In this document: piece after piece, positions 33,642 through 42,485 of the stretch | How positions within the stretch are numbered: position 1 is the first letter of the stretch | Layout of the letters: each line of letters starts with the position of its first letter | Assembly: GCF_008634025.1 (NCBI RefSeq) | Contig: NZ_PDCM01000002.1 | Span: forward strand, 682,001 to 746,000 | DNA: 64,000 nucleotides | Reading direction: 5' to 3' | DNA from: Streptomyces albofaciens JCM 4342 | Lineage (GTDB): Bacteria > Actinomycetota > Actinomycetes > Streptomycetales > Streptomycetaceae | Translations under genes and position numbers: made by a program | Notes under the pieces: model-generated | Told to the model about the DNA's origin: nothing | The model's input: the letters and a program-made list of their open reading frames with translations, nothing else | Databases searched by the model: none

Positions 33642-36554
33642 CTACCGCCCATCCGCGGGGCCCTCGTCGACCAGGCCCAGGTCAGCGTCATACCGCAGGC
33701 GGCGTCCTGCGAGCACCACGCGGTGCCGGGCGTCCAACACCAGTGCGTTACGGTTCTTGAGTCGGCCGTGCTTGTCCTTTACCCACGCGGCCAACGGGCG
33801 CAGCACGACCGGCTCCGTGGGGGCGTACTTCGCGGGAAGCTCCATCGTGTGGGTGAGGAGCTCGTCGACAAGCTCTGCGGGCACGCCTCCGCCGTCGCCC
33901 AAGGCCGTACCCGACAGCATGCGGTAGGCCCCGGCCTCCCGGACCACCACCACAGCTTCCGCCGACGGCTGCTCACCGCGCACGAGTGCCGACAGGCCTC
34001 GGCCACCACGCAGCACGGGTGCCGCCACGTAATGCAGACCTGCCAGAGTGCCTCCCTCGCCGTTGCCGCGCCGGGACAACAGCAGGCGGCGCGCTTGGTC
34101 GGCACGGCGATCCCGTACGTCCCGCCATTCTCGTTGCGCTGCTTCTGCCGCCTCACGCCAGGTGTCAGGCAGGGGCGGCGGGTCGTCATACCCCATCGCC
34201 ACCAGGTCCGGGGTCCGGCTGGGCAGTTTCCAGGGCGTGCCCGTGCCACGCGCTGCTTCCAGGGCCAGGTGGGCGGCGATCAGAAGCGGGTACCTGCCGT
34301 ACCGCTGCTCACAGTCACCCAGGAGCCGGGGCGGGCCTGAGGCGTCCCCCACCCCGCTCGACGACGCGTCGCCGGTGGCCATCCCGGTGATCAGAACGCG
34401 CGGCGTACGCAGCCGCGCGGGCCGCTCGCGGTGCGGGGCGCGGTGCAGCCGGCCGATCCGCTGGAGCAGCAGATCGACCGGAGCCAGGTCCGTGACCAGG
34501 AGGTCGACATCGACGCCGAAGGACTGATCGGCGACCCTCGTGGCGACCACCACCAGCCGATACGGCCTCTCGCCACCGTCACGCGGGGAAAGGACACGCA
34601 GGCAGTGGTCCGTGCGCTGCGCGCGGTCCCGTGCGGTCATCTGCTCGTGCAGCAGGACGGCACCGTCCAAGCCGACGTGGTCACGTACCGCCTGGTAGAG
34701 GGCCTGGGCGCGCGACGGTGTCTCGCGTACCACCAGTGCACAACCGCCGGCCGACAGTTCCTCCGCGAGCCGACCGGCGAGAGCCGCGTCGGCGGCCTCG
34801 GTATCGGGGTGGGACACGTCTTCGGAACAGATCTCGACGGCGTACACCCGGTCGGGACGGACGCCTCCACAGCCCCTCACCCCTATGACGGGAGACGCCC
34901 CATCGCCAGGCGACGTGCACACCGCTGTGACGCGGGCACGGCCGCCCGAGGGGGCGGGCTCCGCCACGCCCTCTGATTCGGGGAGCGGCCCGCCCTCATA
35001 CTCCGCTCGGCCGGTCGTCCCTGCCAGGTAGGCGTCCGCGACCTGCCGGCGCTGCCCGGCTGCCAGCGCCGCCGACACCAGCACCACCGGGACACGGGCT
35101 TGCCCGAGCCAGCGCAGTCCTTCCTGAAGGAACTGGAAGCCGTGGACGTCTGTCGCGTGCACCTCGTCCAGGACCACCACCTTGCCCAGCAGGCCGGCCA
35201 TCCGCATGGACGCCCAGTTGCTGCGCGCGGCGGCGTACAGCAACTCGTCCACCGAGCTGACCACGAACGGGCACAGCAGCCCGCGCCCGGTGCCGAAGAA
35301 GAAGGAAGAAGGACCCTGCTCGTCAGCCAACTCCCCCTGTTGGCCAGCGCGTTCTTCGCCGCAATCGCCGATTGCCGCCGCTCGCTGCTCCGCGGTCGCG
35401 TGGTACAGAGCCGTCCACTCGGGAGCGAAGTTGTCCCACAGGTGCAGCAGAGCGACTTGTGCGCCCAGACCCGCTTGCGTGGTCTCAGCCCACTCCCGGA
35501 CGTCACGGAACGTGGGGTCGGCCGTCGACCAGCGCGGCATACCGACGAATACTCCGTCGAAGCCGAAACGAGCCGCCATGATCTCCGCGCCCATGAGACC
35601 CGCCCGGGTCTTTCCCTCCCCCGCGGCAGCTTCGATGATCAACATTCCGGCAGCGGGCATCGTCCGTGCCGTCTCGGCCACCAGTTGCTGTACGGGCCGC
35701 AGCGGCTCCCCGTACCGCCGCTCGAACCCCTCGGCGTCAGGTACGGAGAGACCGTCCCAGCCACGCCGCAGGCCCAGAGCCCTCCATGCCTTGGCCGCAC
35801 GCTCACGTGCCCCGTCGAGGGTCACCTTGGCAGGGTCGTCGATACCGACGAAGTACTCCTTACTGCTGGCCATTTGGTCAGCCATCGCGATGAGGCCGGC
35901 GAGGTGCAACTGGAGAGCGCGCGTCGGCACTTCGGCAGGCACCAGTTGGCTCACCGGCTCCAGTCCCAGCAACTCACCCACCAGCCGCAGCAAGGCGCTC
36001 TGGACCACGGGCCACCGCCCGCGCCCCTCCGCCTGGCCGCGCGTCGGCGGGGGCGGCCTGAGCGCACTGGGCAGTGGGAAGAAGCCGTGGTGTCCGGCGG
36101 TCAGTGGCCAGACCCATTCCACGTGCTCAGCCGGCCACCCTTCGCCAGTCAACAGGCGTCTCAGGAGAAAGCCACCGGCACGCTCATGTGCCCACTGGTA
36201 GCGCGTGACAGTCGGCTCATGCCAGGTGAGCCCGGCTTCTCGGGCCCTCTTCGCCGCCGAGGGGTACTTGCCTTGCCATGCCGGGGTCGCCTTGCCCAGG
36301 TCGTGCAGGGCGGCGAGCCACATGAGCAGCTCGCGCCCCTTACCGGCCCCTCCGGCCGTCCGGTCCAGCATGTCGCGGGTGGCAGGCGCGAGGAAGTCGT
36401 CCCAGATGCGTTCCGCGACCGCAGCCGTATCGAGCATGTGGGAGAGGAGCAGATTCTCGGTTCCGCCCGCGTATTTCGCGGTCTTGCCGATCAGTGACCA
36501 CACCTGCCGCTCGACGTTCCCGTCGCACGGGTCGCCGGTTTCTCCGGTCACCAC
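33642..36554 (-). CDS. cas3: Type I-E CRISPR nuclease-helicase Cas3, system 1
   Basis: About 970 residues. The N-terminal HD nuclease shows LLSHMLDTAAVAERIWDDF, LAALHDLGKATPAWQGKY and LTAGHHGFFP. The SF2 helicase shows AAAGEGKTRAGLMGAE (Walker A), VVLDEVHATDVHG (Walker B, DEVH), VSAALAAG (motif III) and LLQRIGRLHR (motif VI). It degrades DNA marked by Cascade. I chose the GTG that places the HD domain about 35 residues from the start. An ATG at 36632 would overlap the divergent gene's start. First gene of the effector operon. Confidence 0.95.
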   Translation of the reverse strand: MVTGETGDPCDGNVERQVWSLIGKTAKYAGGTENLLLSHMLDTAAVAERIWDDFLAPATRDMLDRTAGGAGKGRELLMWLAALHDLGKATPAWQGKYPSAAKRAREAGLTWHEPTVTRYQWAHERAGGFLLRRLLTGEGWPAEHVEWVWPLTAGHHGFFPLPSALRPPPPTRGQAEGRGRWPVVQSALLRLVGELLGLEPVSQLVPAEVPTRALQLHLAGLIAMADQMASSKEYFVGIDDPAKVTLDGARERAAKAWRALGLRRGWDGLSVPDAEGFERRYGEPLRPVQQLVAETARTMPAAGMLIIEAAAGEGKTRAGLMGAEIMAARFGFDGVFVGMPRWSTADPTFRDVREWAETTQAGLGAQVALLHLWDNFAPEWTALYHATAEQRAAAIGDCGEERAGQQGELADEQGPSSFFFGTGRGLLCPFVVSSVDELLYAAARSNWASMRMAGLLGKVVVLDEVHATDVHGFQFLQEGLRWLGQARVPVVLVSAALAAGQRRQVADAYLAGTTGRAEYEGGPLPESEGVAEPAPSGGRARVTAVCTSPGDGASPVIGVRGCGGVRPDRVYAVEICSEDVSHPDTEAADAALAGRLAEELSAGGCALVVRETPSRAQALYQAVRDHVGLDGAVLLHEQMTARDRAQRTDHCLRVLSPRDGGERPYRLVVVATRVADQSFGVDVDLLVTDLAPVDLLLQRIGRLHRAPHRERPARLRTPRVLITGMATGDASSSGVGDASGPPRLLGDCEQRYGRYPLLIAAHLALEAARGTGTPWKLPSRTPDLVAMGYDDPPPLPDTWREAAEAAQREWRDVRDRRADQARRLLLSRRGNGEGGTLAGLHYVAAPVLRGGRGLSALVRGEQPSAEAVVVVREAGAYRMLSGTALGDGGGVPAELVDELLTHTMELPAKYAPTEPVVLRPLAAWVKDKHGRLKNRNALVLDARHRVVLAGRRLRYDADLGLVDEGPADGR

Positions 36555-36630
36555 TCCCCCACACAGTTTCGGCGTTCCGCGGCGAGAAGGCCGCTGCGAT
36601 GCCCCTAACAGGGTGTGCCATTCTGCCTCC

Positions 36631-37869
36631 ATGACGGAGGAGACGCTCCCGGTACCAGCCCTTCCCGCCGCCTTCGACGGGGACTTGCTCACGGACTACG
36701 TACCGGACGCGCTCGGCGCCGCAGACGTCCGCCACCTCCTGTCCATCGGCCGGCCGCTCGACGACGAGCCGCTCCACGTCGGCCGCCTACGGGTTCCGCT
36801 CACTCGGCGCGTGGAAGTCGTCCCCATCATCTCGTGTGCCGCTCGTGCCCGCATGCTCCATCTCGCCGAGCAGGCACTGAGCGTCCATGTGCCGCGTCCC
36901 GAGGTGTTCAGCTACCGCTCACTGAGCTGGCAGTACCGACCCGCCTACCAGGCGCGGCAGCGCCACCTGCGAGCGTTGGCCGCCCGCGCCGACCTCCCCT
37001 TGGTTCTCGCCCTCGACGTGCATCGGTTCGGCCGGTCCGTCCCACTGGACGCCCTGGTTCAGGCGCCTTGGATGACCGAGGGACTGGCCGACGCCCTCAC
37101 TGCCCTGCACGCCGTCGCCGGTCGTAGCCTGCTGCCGGGGCACCGTTGGGCCAATCGACTCGCTACGGCGGTGCTCGCCCCCCTGGACGACACGGTGGCG
37201 GCCCTCGCACCGGGCCGCTGGGCGCGCTGGGGCGACGACCTCCACGTCTTCGTACGCGACCAGGCCGAGGCCGACGGCATCCGCGCTGCTGCGGCGAACG
37301 CCCTTCAGCGACTCGGACTACGCCTCTCGGCAGAGAAGAGCACGGTCACGCCGGCCGCGTCCGTGCTCGCTGGGTCCGCCCGTGTCATCGAGGGAAGCGC
37401 CGAAAAGATATGGCAGGCCGGTCTGGCCGACGGCGATGTCCGCGCTCTGCGCTTCGCGCTGTCCCGTACCCCGCCGGCTGACACAGTCAGCCGGACGCTC
37501 GTCAACGCGGTCCGGGATCGTCCTGGTCTCCTTCCGCGCGCCGTCCACTACATCGACCGGGCGGTCCACTCACCTCTGGGACAAACGGCCGCCAAGGAGC
37601 TGCTGGGCGCTTCGCCACCCGACGCGTTCACAGCCGCCCGCCTGCTGCCCCTTGCGGTGCGACATCCGGGACTTGTCCCCGCTGTACCCGACACGTTGAC
37701 GGCGGCCGGTAACCGATCCGCGTTCCTCCCGCTCCGCGAAATCGCCTTCCGGGTCGACGTGTTACGCGGACAGCAGCACACCCACCCGCCCACACCGCGC
37801 ATGCGCCGCTGGCTGGCTCAAGGCGCCCCTCGCCACAGCCATCTGCCGCAGGTGACTACCCTGTTGTGA
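36631..37869 (+). CDS. Reverse-transcriptase-like protein (RNA-directed DNA polymerase palm motifs)
   Basis: A 412-residue protein. Its middle resembles a group II/Abi-like reverse transcriptase: motif A LPLVLALDVHRFGRSV with Asp129; motif B LLPGHRWANRLATAVLAPLDD near residue 169, matching the LPxGpxxSxxLA pattern of Abi/DRT-type enzymes; motif C ARWGDDLHVFVRD with Asp202-Asp203 (WGDD in place of YxDD); motif D LGLRLSAEKSTV. The remaining 150 residues are helical. It is divergent from cas3 with a gap of only 76 bp, and a nucleotidyltransferase gene starts 2 bp after its stop. No Cas1 fusion is present. A role in defence is inferred from these neighbours. Confidence 0.72.
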   Translation: MTEETLPVPALPAAFDGDLLTDYVPDALGAADVRHLLSIGRPLDDEPLHVGRLRVPLTRRVEVVPIISCAARARMLHLAEQALSVHVPRPEVFSYRSLSWQYRPAYQARQRHLRALAARADLPLVLALDVHRFGRSVPLDALVQAPWMTEGLADALTALHAVAGRSLLPGHRWANRLATAVLAPLDDTVAALAPGRWARWGDDLHVFVRDQAEADGIRAAAANALQRLGLRLSAEKSTVTPAASVLAGSARVIEGSAEKIWQAGLADGDVRALRFALSRTPPADTVSRTLVNAVRDRPGLLPRAVHYIDRAVHSPLGQTAAKELLGASPPDAFTAARLLPLAVRHPGLVPAVPDTLTAAGNRSAFLPLREIAFRVDVLRGQQHTHPPTPRMRRWLAQGAPRHSHLPQVTTLL

Positions 37870-37870
37870 C

Positions 37871-38815
37871 GTGGAAGCAAGGGAGTACCAGACGACGTCA
37901 CACGACATGTGCGGCTCCGGCCTCGGCGCTGGCTGGGGCTCCCGTCCCCTCGCGGACCGTCACCATGTGCTGGCCTTCGCGATCACCTTGCACAGCCTCC
38001 GCACGGCGCTCGCCTCCGACAGCTGGTACCTCAAGGGCTCCGCGGCGCTGTCCGCGTGGATCGGTCCGGCTTTCCGCCTTCCCAACGACCTCGACCTTGT
38101 CGTGCCGGCGAAGGCAGCAGCACAACGTCTTCTCGTACCGAGCATGCTGCCGCCCGGTCCGCGCGGAGAGTCGCTGCACGTGGTCCGCCACGAGCCGGTC
38201 GTGTTCAGCTCCGGCTCGTCGCCCGCGGTGCACCGGGCGCTGGTGGAGATCAGGGGGCCGCAGATGCTGCCGCCCGTACTCCTCGGCCTGAATCTCGCGC
38301 AGAAGGCAGAGGGACTGACCCGGGAACAGATCACGTGGCTCGACTTCCCTGGTCCGGCAGGGGCCGTCACCGTGCCGTCGATCACCGGAAACCGCTTCTT
38401 GACGCAGAAACTCGTGCGCTACAGCCGACTGCGCAGCGGCGGCCGCATCAACACCCACTGGCGTGACCTTGCCGACATGCTCCTCGCCGTCGCTCACCCC
38501 GCCTTCCCTCCCCTGCGGCTGGCCGCACTGCGCCGAGACCTGGTCACCGAGATGACGGAGCACGGCCGCACTCCCCCCGACCGCCTCCCGACGCCACCCG
38601 CCGAGTGGCTCGACTTCTGGGACACGGCCACGTTCGTGGATCGGCTTCCGTTCGGACGCCTGCCTGAGGCGGCGGGGAAACTGGCGCGCTTCTGGGAGCC
38701 CGTACTGCGTTGCCCGGAGCCCGTGCCGGGGGGAAAGACCGATCCGATGGACGCGGTATGGAGTCCCGACGCGTGGCGCTGGAACGCCCTCTGCCCTTCC
38801 AGCACCCCCTGCTGA
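37871..38815 (+). CDS. AbiEii/AbiGii-like nucleotidyltransferase
   Basis: A 314-residue protein. SDSWYLKGSAALSAWIGPAFRLPNDLDLVVP is the nucleotidyltransferase signature of the AbiEii/AbiGii toxin family: the GS loop, followed by Asp73-x-Asp75. VPSITGNRFLTQKLVRYSRLRSGGRINTHWRDLADMLLAV resembles the helical part with the conserved Lys and Arg/Asp. It starts with GTG 2 bp after the reverse-transcriptase-like gene, so the two are cotranscribed. In AbiE systems the partner is an AbiEi antitoxin, which is absent here. The RT-like protein takes that genetic position. Confidence 0.7.
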   Translation: MEAREYQTTSHDMCGSGLGAGWGSRPLADRHHVLAFAITLHSLRTALASDSWYLKGSAALSAWIGPAFRLPNDLDLVVPAKAAAQRLLVPSMLPPGPRGESLHVVRHEPVVFSSGSSPAVHRALVEIRGPQMLPPVLLGLNLAQKAEGLTREQITWLDFPGPAGAVTVPSITGNRFLTQKLVRYSRLRSGGRINTHWRDLADMLLAVAHPAFPPLRLAALRRDLVTEMTEHGRTPPDRLPTPPAEWLDFWDTATFVDRLPFGRLPEAAGKLARFWEPVLRCPEPVPGGKTDPMDAVWSPDAWRWNALCPSSTPC

Positions 38816-38882
38816 GCGAACACGGCCGCCCTCTGCGGGCCTTCGGCGCTGCACCACCGGCAGCGCGAGCCTGCGATCTACC

Positions 38883-40193
38883 TCAGCACAAGCGTGAGAA
38901 GGCGCGGTGGGCCGACAGCGGCAGGTGCTCCAACCACCAGTCACGCCACCGCCGGGCGTGGAGCAGGTGGTGATGACCTGGCTGTCCTTCTCCCGCACGC
39001 GCGAGGCCGGTGAGAAAGTCCATCGCGTACGTGGTCGCCTCGGCGTCCAGTGACTGTCCGAATGCATGCGTCTCGGCCTGCGGGACCGCGGCCCCCTTCA
39101 ACGTCTTGGTCACATGGAGGCTGAAGTGAGCGCGCTCGCGCACTGCGGTGACATCCATAGAGGTCATGGGGGCCATGCCGGCACCGCTGTGCATGCGCCC
39201 CACGGTGCGCCGGTTGGCCAGGGAAACGGCCGTCCGGAGTGTCGCCTCGTCCGGGACCAACCCGCTGAGTCCGTCGCCCAGGGTCGCGTACAGGCGGCCG
39301 TTCGGCCGTACGGCGTCACTCAGAGCGCGCAGGTGTTCCGCCAGGTCCGTCTCCCGAGCCAAGCGGAGGCGGTACGCCGTACTCAGAACCGCGGACGTGT
39401 CCAGCCTTCCGGCACACCAGGTCTCCGCCAGGGGCAGGAGCTGTTGGGCGTTGCCCTCGGTGAGACGCCCGCCGTCAGCGCGACGCATGGTGCCCCACTC
39501 GATGTCGTGCACGTCCGTGACCGCGTAATGATCGGCGGGCGTGCGCGCCGCGACGGCTCCGGCCCAGCCGTCGGCCGACGGCACGCCTGGCAGCCGTGGA
39601 TCCTCGCCGGGTGCGGCGCCGCCTGCACCGCCAGCGCCGCCCAGAGGCCGTACCAGCACTCCGGCCAGCAGCGACGCGGCCTGCACCGGGCTCAGTGCGT
39701 GCCGAGCCCGGTCGATCACCGGTGCGCTGCGAGCCTCCCTCAGGTCGGGGCGGTCACGCCGCAGCCGGGCAGCCATCGACACCTCGTAGCAGGCGGACAG
39801 CAAGGACTCACGTCGCTGCCCGACATCGCCATCCAGCCGCACCCGCTTCCATGCCCACCCGTGCCGCACCGCCTGACCGAACCGCAAACGGGGAGGCCCC
39901 GCCGCGCCGGGACACGTGAGCACCAGGTCCTTGCCGTAGTACGAGGCCATCCACCGGCCGGTCCGCGTACCGTCTGCCACCAGCGCAAGACTGTCTCGCA
40001 CCCGGCGCAGACCGGCGTCGTGGTCCCCGCTGTCCTCCACAGTGGCGCGCAGCGCGCTGGTCACGACGGCCATGGTGACCACGTGCCCACGCCCACACTC
40101 CTCGGCGACCCGGCCGAGGACATCCCCCGCGTCCGGGCAGCCCGTCGGAAATCCCGGCGCGTGCCGGGGCGGCCAGAGGAACGCGGGCCTCAC
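38883..40193 (-). CDS. Hypothetical protein, third gene of an unknown three-gene operon
   Basis: A 436-residue soluble protein that I do not recognise. It has a Trp/Tyr-containing central part (WMASYYGKDLVLTCPGAAG; HGWAWKRVRLDG), a Gly/Ala linker (GGAGGAGGAAPGEDP), and a C-terminal helical part (HARRWRDWWLEHLPLSAHRAFSRL). No signal peptide or membrane helix is seen. The GTG start overlaps the stop of the two-TM gene by 4 bases, which ties the three genes into one translated unit. It is convergent with the nucleotidyltransferase gene (67 bp apart). A defence role is only inferred from the neighbourhood. Confidence 0.65.
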   Translation of the reverse strand: MRPAFLWPPRHAPGFPTGCPDAGDVLGRVAEECGRGHVVTMAVVTSALRATVEDSGDHDAGLRRVRDSLALVADGTRTGRWMASYYGKDLVLTCPGAAGPPRLRFGQAVRHGWAWKRVRLDGDVGQRRESLLSACYEVSMAARLRRDRPDLREARSAPVIDRARHALSPVQAASLLAGVLVRPLGGAGGAGGAAPGEDPRLPGVPSADGWAGAVAARTPADHYAVTDVHDIEWGTMRRADGGRLTEGNAQQLLPLAETWCAGRLDTSAVLSTAYRLRLARETDLAEHLRALSDAVRPNGRLYATLGDGLSGLVPDEATLRTAVSLANRRTVGRMHSGAGMAPMTSMDVTAVRERAHFSLHVTKTLKGAAVPQAETHAFGQSLDAEATTYAMDFLTGLARAGEGQPGHHHLLHARRWRDWWLEHLPLSAHRAFSRLC

Positions 40194-41539
40194 CGCCGCC
40201 GCCTGCGGCGGTGGAAGAGAGAAGTGAACAGACGTCGCAGGCCAGGAAAGGCGATCATGAGCAGCACCGTGGTCAGACAGGTGATGCCCAACGTGCGGTA
40301 CAAGGATGCCGCGTCCGCCTGCGACAGGCCCTGCCAGATCGCCAGCCCGGTCGCCAGCGGGAGGCCGATCGCGGCCAGCAGGCCGAGGATGGCGTTGGTC
40401 GTCTCGGTCTCGGCCGCCTGCACCTGCCTGGCCAGCTCGCCCAAGTCAGTGACCAGGCTCTGCAGGGCTTCGGGCAGCCCGCAGCCTCGCCGCACGTTCC
40501 GCACGATCGCCGTGCACGCGGCCTGACGTCCGAAGTCCGCGGCCCAGTAACTGCGGCGGAAGATGAGCAGGTCCCGTTCCATCTGCCCCACCTTGCGGCG
40601 CAAGGGCTCGCTCTCCCCCATACGGGCCACTTCCCGCCCGAACGCGTCGAGGACGATCTGCTGCAGGCCGGCCAGTGCCAGCGCGTCGGCGTACAGAGTC
40701 GACAGGTGATAGCTGGAACCGTCGTAGTACTGGTAATCCGACGCCTGCTCCGGGTTGGGGTCAGCCGCAGTCCCCACCATGCACAGCCCCCGCGCACCCG
40801 CCACCCCCCGCACATGGGCCGGGAGCCGGAGCCGTGACTCCTCCAGTTCTTCCCCCGCCTCGATCGGGAGCGCGTACTCCGTCGTGTTGAGCAATTTCCA
40901 GAGCCATTGCCCGGCCGCGTCAAGTCCCGAATTCTCGTCCAGACGTGGCAGTTCACGCCGTGCGGTGACGAACACACCGTGGTTCATCTTGCGCTGCGTT
41001 TCAGCGATGCGACAACCGTTCGGCAACTGCCCGGAGACCCATTGACGCTGCGCGCCATGACGGTGCTGCCTGTCGATGTCCACACAGAACTGCAGAGCCT
41101 TGGGTAAGTCCGCCGGTCGAACAGCAGGAAGCGTGCCGTGCAACAGGGCCACGCCATTCGCTGCCGCAGGCGTCTCCATATCCATGAGCGCGGCGTTCAT
41201 CGAGCCACCGAGCCTGACCAATTCGATGGCGTTGAGTCGGAAGCCGGCGGGAGACACCGCCGCCTCCTCCCACTCCCTGTGCCACCGCACATCAGGCGCC
41301 CACAGCAGGGGTACGAGTTGGGGGCTGGTGTACGCGGTACGCCTATCGGCATGTGACACGACCTCGTTAGGGCGCCCTACCCGCCAGCGGCGTTCGAGCG
41401 GCCCAGGGGTGTACGTGTCATTCGGCGCTTGATCGATGCGCACAGCCGCGACCAGAACCGCCTCCCGACGGAACAGCGCGTCCGGCTCCTCGGGCCCGGG
41501 GCCGGAGGAACCAGGGCGCCCCGGAAGCGGGCCACTCAC
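40190..41539 (-). CDS. Hypothetical protein with two C-terminal membrane helices
   Basis: A 449-residue protein. The first 380 residues look soluble (WRVGRPNEVVSHADRRTAYTSPQLVPLLWAPDVRWHREWEEA; QMERDLLIFRRSYWAADFG). Two predicted helices follow near the end (AILGLLAAIGLPLATGLAIW and LGITCLTTVLLMIAFPGL), with a polybasic tail HRRRRRR. A large cytosolic part followed by a membrane hairpin recalls CorA-like topology and many membrane-acting defence effectors, but no motif such as GMN is present. GTG start overlapping the upstream cupin gene; its stop overlaps the next start. Unknown function. Confidence 0.68.
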   Translation of the reverse strand: MSGPLPGRPGSSGPGPEEPDALFRREAVLVAAVRIDQAPNDTYTPGPLERRWRVGRPNEVVSHADRRTAYTSPQLVPLLWAPDVRWHREWEEAAVSPAGFRLNAIELVRLGGSMNAALMDMETPAAANGVALLHGTLPAVRPADLPKALQFCVDIDRQHRHGAQRQWVSGQLPNGCRIAETQRKMNHGVFVTARRELPRLDENSGLDAAGQWLWKLLNTTEYALPIEAGEELEESRLRLPAHVRGVAGARGLCMVGTAADPNPEQASDYQYYDGSSYHLSTLYADALALAGLQQIVLDAFGREVARMGESEPLRRKVGQMERDLLIFRRSYWAADFGRQAACTAIVRNVRRGCGLPEALQSLVTDLGELARQVQAAETETTNAILGLLAAIGLPLATGLAIWQGLSQADAASLYRTLGITCLTTVLLMIAFPGLRRLFTSLFHRRRRRR

Positions 41540-42249
41540 CGCAACACCGCCAAGGCATCGCGCAAGTGCTGCCGTCTTTCATCGTGGTCAAGGCAACGCC
41601 ACGGCTTCATCGCGGGAAGCGGTGTCTCGCCATCCGACAACACGCGGGAGTACTGCCGTTGCGGTGCCCCTCTGGCCACAAGCGTCATGGCACCGGCCAG
41701 GGCATGCGCCCGATGAAAGACGAATGCCTCCATCCCGTAATTCCGTCCGGCGGAAAGGACATGAGTATTCCTGCGATCGACGACTGCAGTCTCCCCGCGT
41801 GACATGTCGAAGCAATGCCTGCCGCCGACAAGCCTGTAACGAGCCACAGGGAACGCCCTCTCGACGCCCTCGTCATCCCTCTTACGGCCAGCACCACCGG
41901 AGGTGACAGTCACGTCTGTCAAGGTATGGGAGACCTCGCCGCGTAATACGAGGGAAGAAAATGCCCATCGATGGTCATGTACGTCGGCATCCATACTGTC
42001 CGCGTGCCACACATGCAAAAAGAACCTGGTGGCACCGTCGCCGGTCTGCGCAAGCGGCAACTTGACGAAACCGTTCGGATGAATGATGGCCTGCGGCTCG
42101 CGAGGCGGAACAAGCCCCTCGACAAAGCGCTGTTCCAGGGCTGCCAGCAGGGCGATACCGCTCAGTTCCTCACAGACATCCGGAGGGCCAGGGAACACAC
42201 CCGGTCCTAAGGGCCGAGCGTCATCTGCACGGGCGGGCACCTCCGCCAT
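41536..42249 (-). CDS. Cupin-fold protein, first gene of an unknown three-gene operon
   Basis: A 237-residue protein. NGFVKLPLAQTGDGATRFFLHVWHADSMDADVHDHRWAFSSLVLRGEVSHTL has the HDHRW pattern of small-molecule cupins such as cysteine-dioxygenase-like proteins, and a second half (HCFDMSRGETAVVDRRNTHVLSAGRNYGMEAFVF) carries the second His. It may bind a metal or a small ligand. GGGGAGGGCT before the ATG supports the start. Its stop overlaps the next gene by 4 bases. A ligand-sensing or modifying role upstream of the membrane protein is a guess. Confidence 0.68.
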   Translation of the reverse strand: MAEVPARADDARPLGPGVFPGPPDVCEELSGIALLAALEQRFVEGLVPPREPQAIIHPNGFVKLPLAQTGDGATRFFLHVWHADSMDADVHDHRWAFSSLVLRGEVSHTLTDVTVTSGGAGRKRDDEGVERAFPVARYRLVGGRHCFDMSRGETAVVDRRNTHVLSAGRNYGMEAFVFHRAHALAGAMTLVARGAPQRQYSRVLSDGETPLPAMKPWRCLDHDERRQHLRDALAVLR

Positions 42250-42419
42250 GAGCCCTCCCCTTGCCTCTACTCTCCCTTGGAGTGATGAATCACCATAGTC
42301 GAGGAAGAGTTGGCCGGCCTACCGCTGCGTGGGGTTGGTCCCCTTGGAGCTGTTGTCATGGCGCACGGCCCCTCGGTGGGCCCCGTGCGGAGCTGGTCCC
42401 GGGTCGCCCGGGTGGCGAA

Positions 42420-42485
42420 GGATGGGGCAAGTCCAAGGCGTACGGCTGCGGCCTGATGACGCTGGCCGCGGCAGGCGGCCGATGA
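42420..42485 (+). pseudogene. cas6e: 3' relic of a second cas6e gene before cas1
   Basis: About 20 codons reading GWGKSKAYGCGLMTLAAAGGR then stop match the C-terminal Cas6e signature (compare GIGPAKAYGCGLLTLAP in the intact copy). The stop overlaps the cas1 ATG, as in normal cas6e-cas1 junctions. Upstream the frame is not cas6e-like, so the gene has been cut off by rearrangement. The region 42250-42419 before it holds no other gene that I can see. Confidence 0.8.

Noticed and set aside
36631..37869. RT-Cas1 fusion or group II intron maturase
   Set aside because: No Cas1 or maturase X/En domain is present in the protein, and no intron RNA boundaries are visible around it.
42329..42404. GTGGGGTTGGTCCCC and GTGGGCCCC stretches upstream of cas1 as possible CRISPR repeat relics
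   Set aside because: The matches to the repeat are short, the spacing is not 61 bp, and GC-rich sequence gives such matches by chance.
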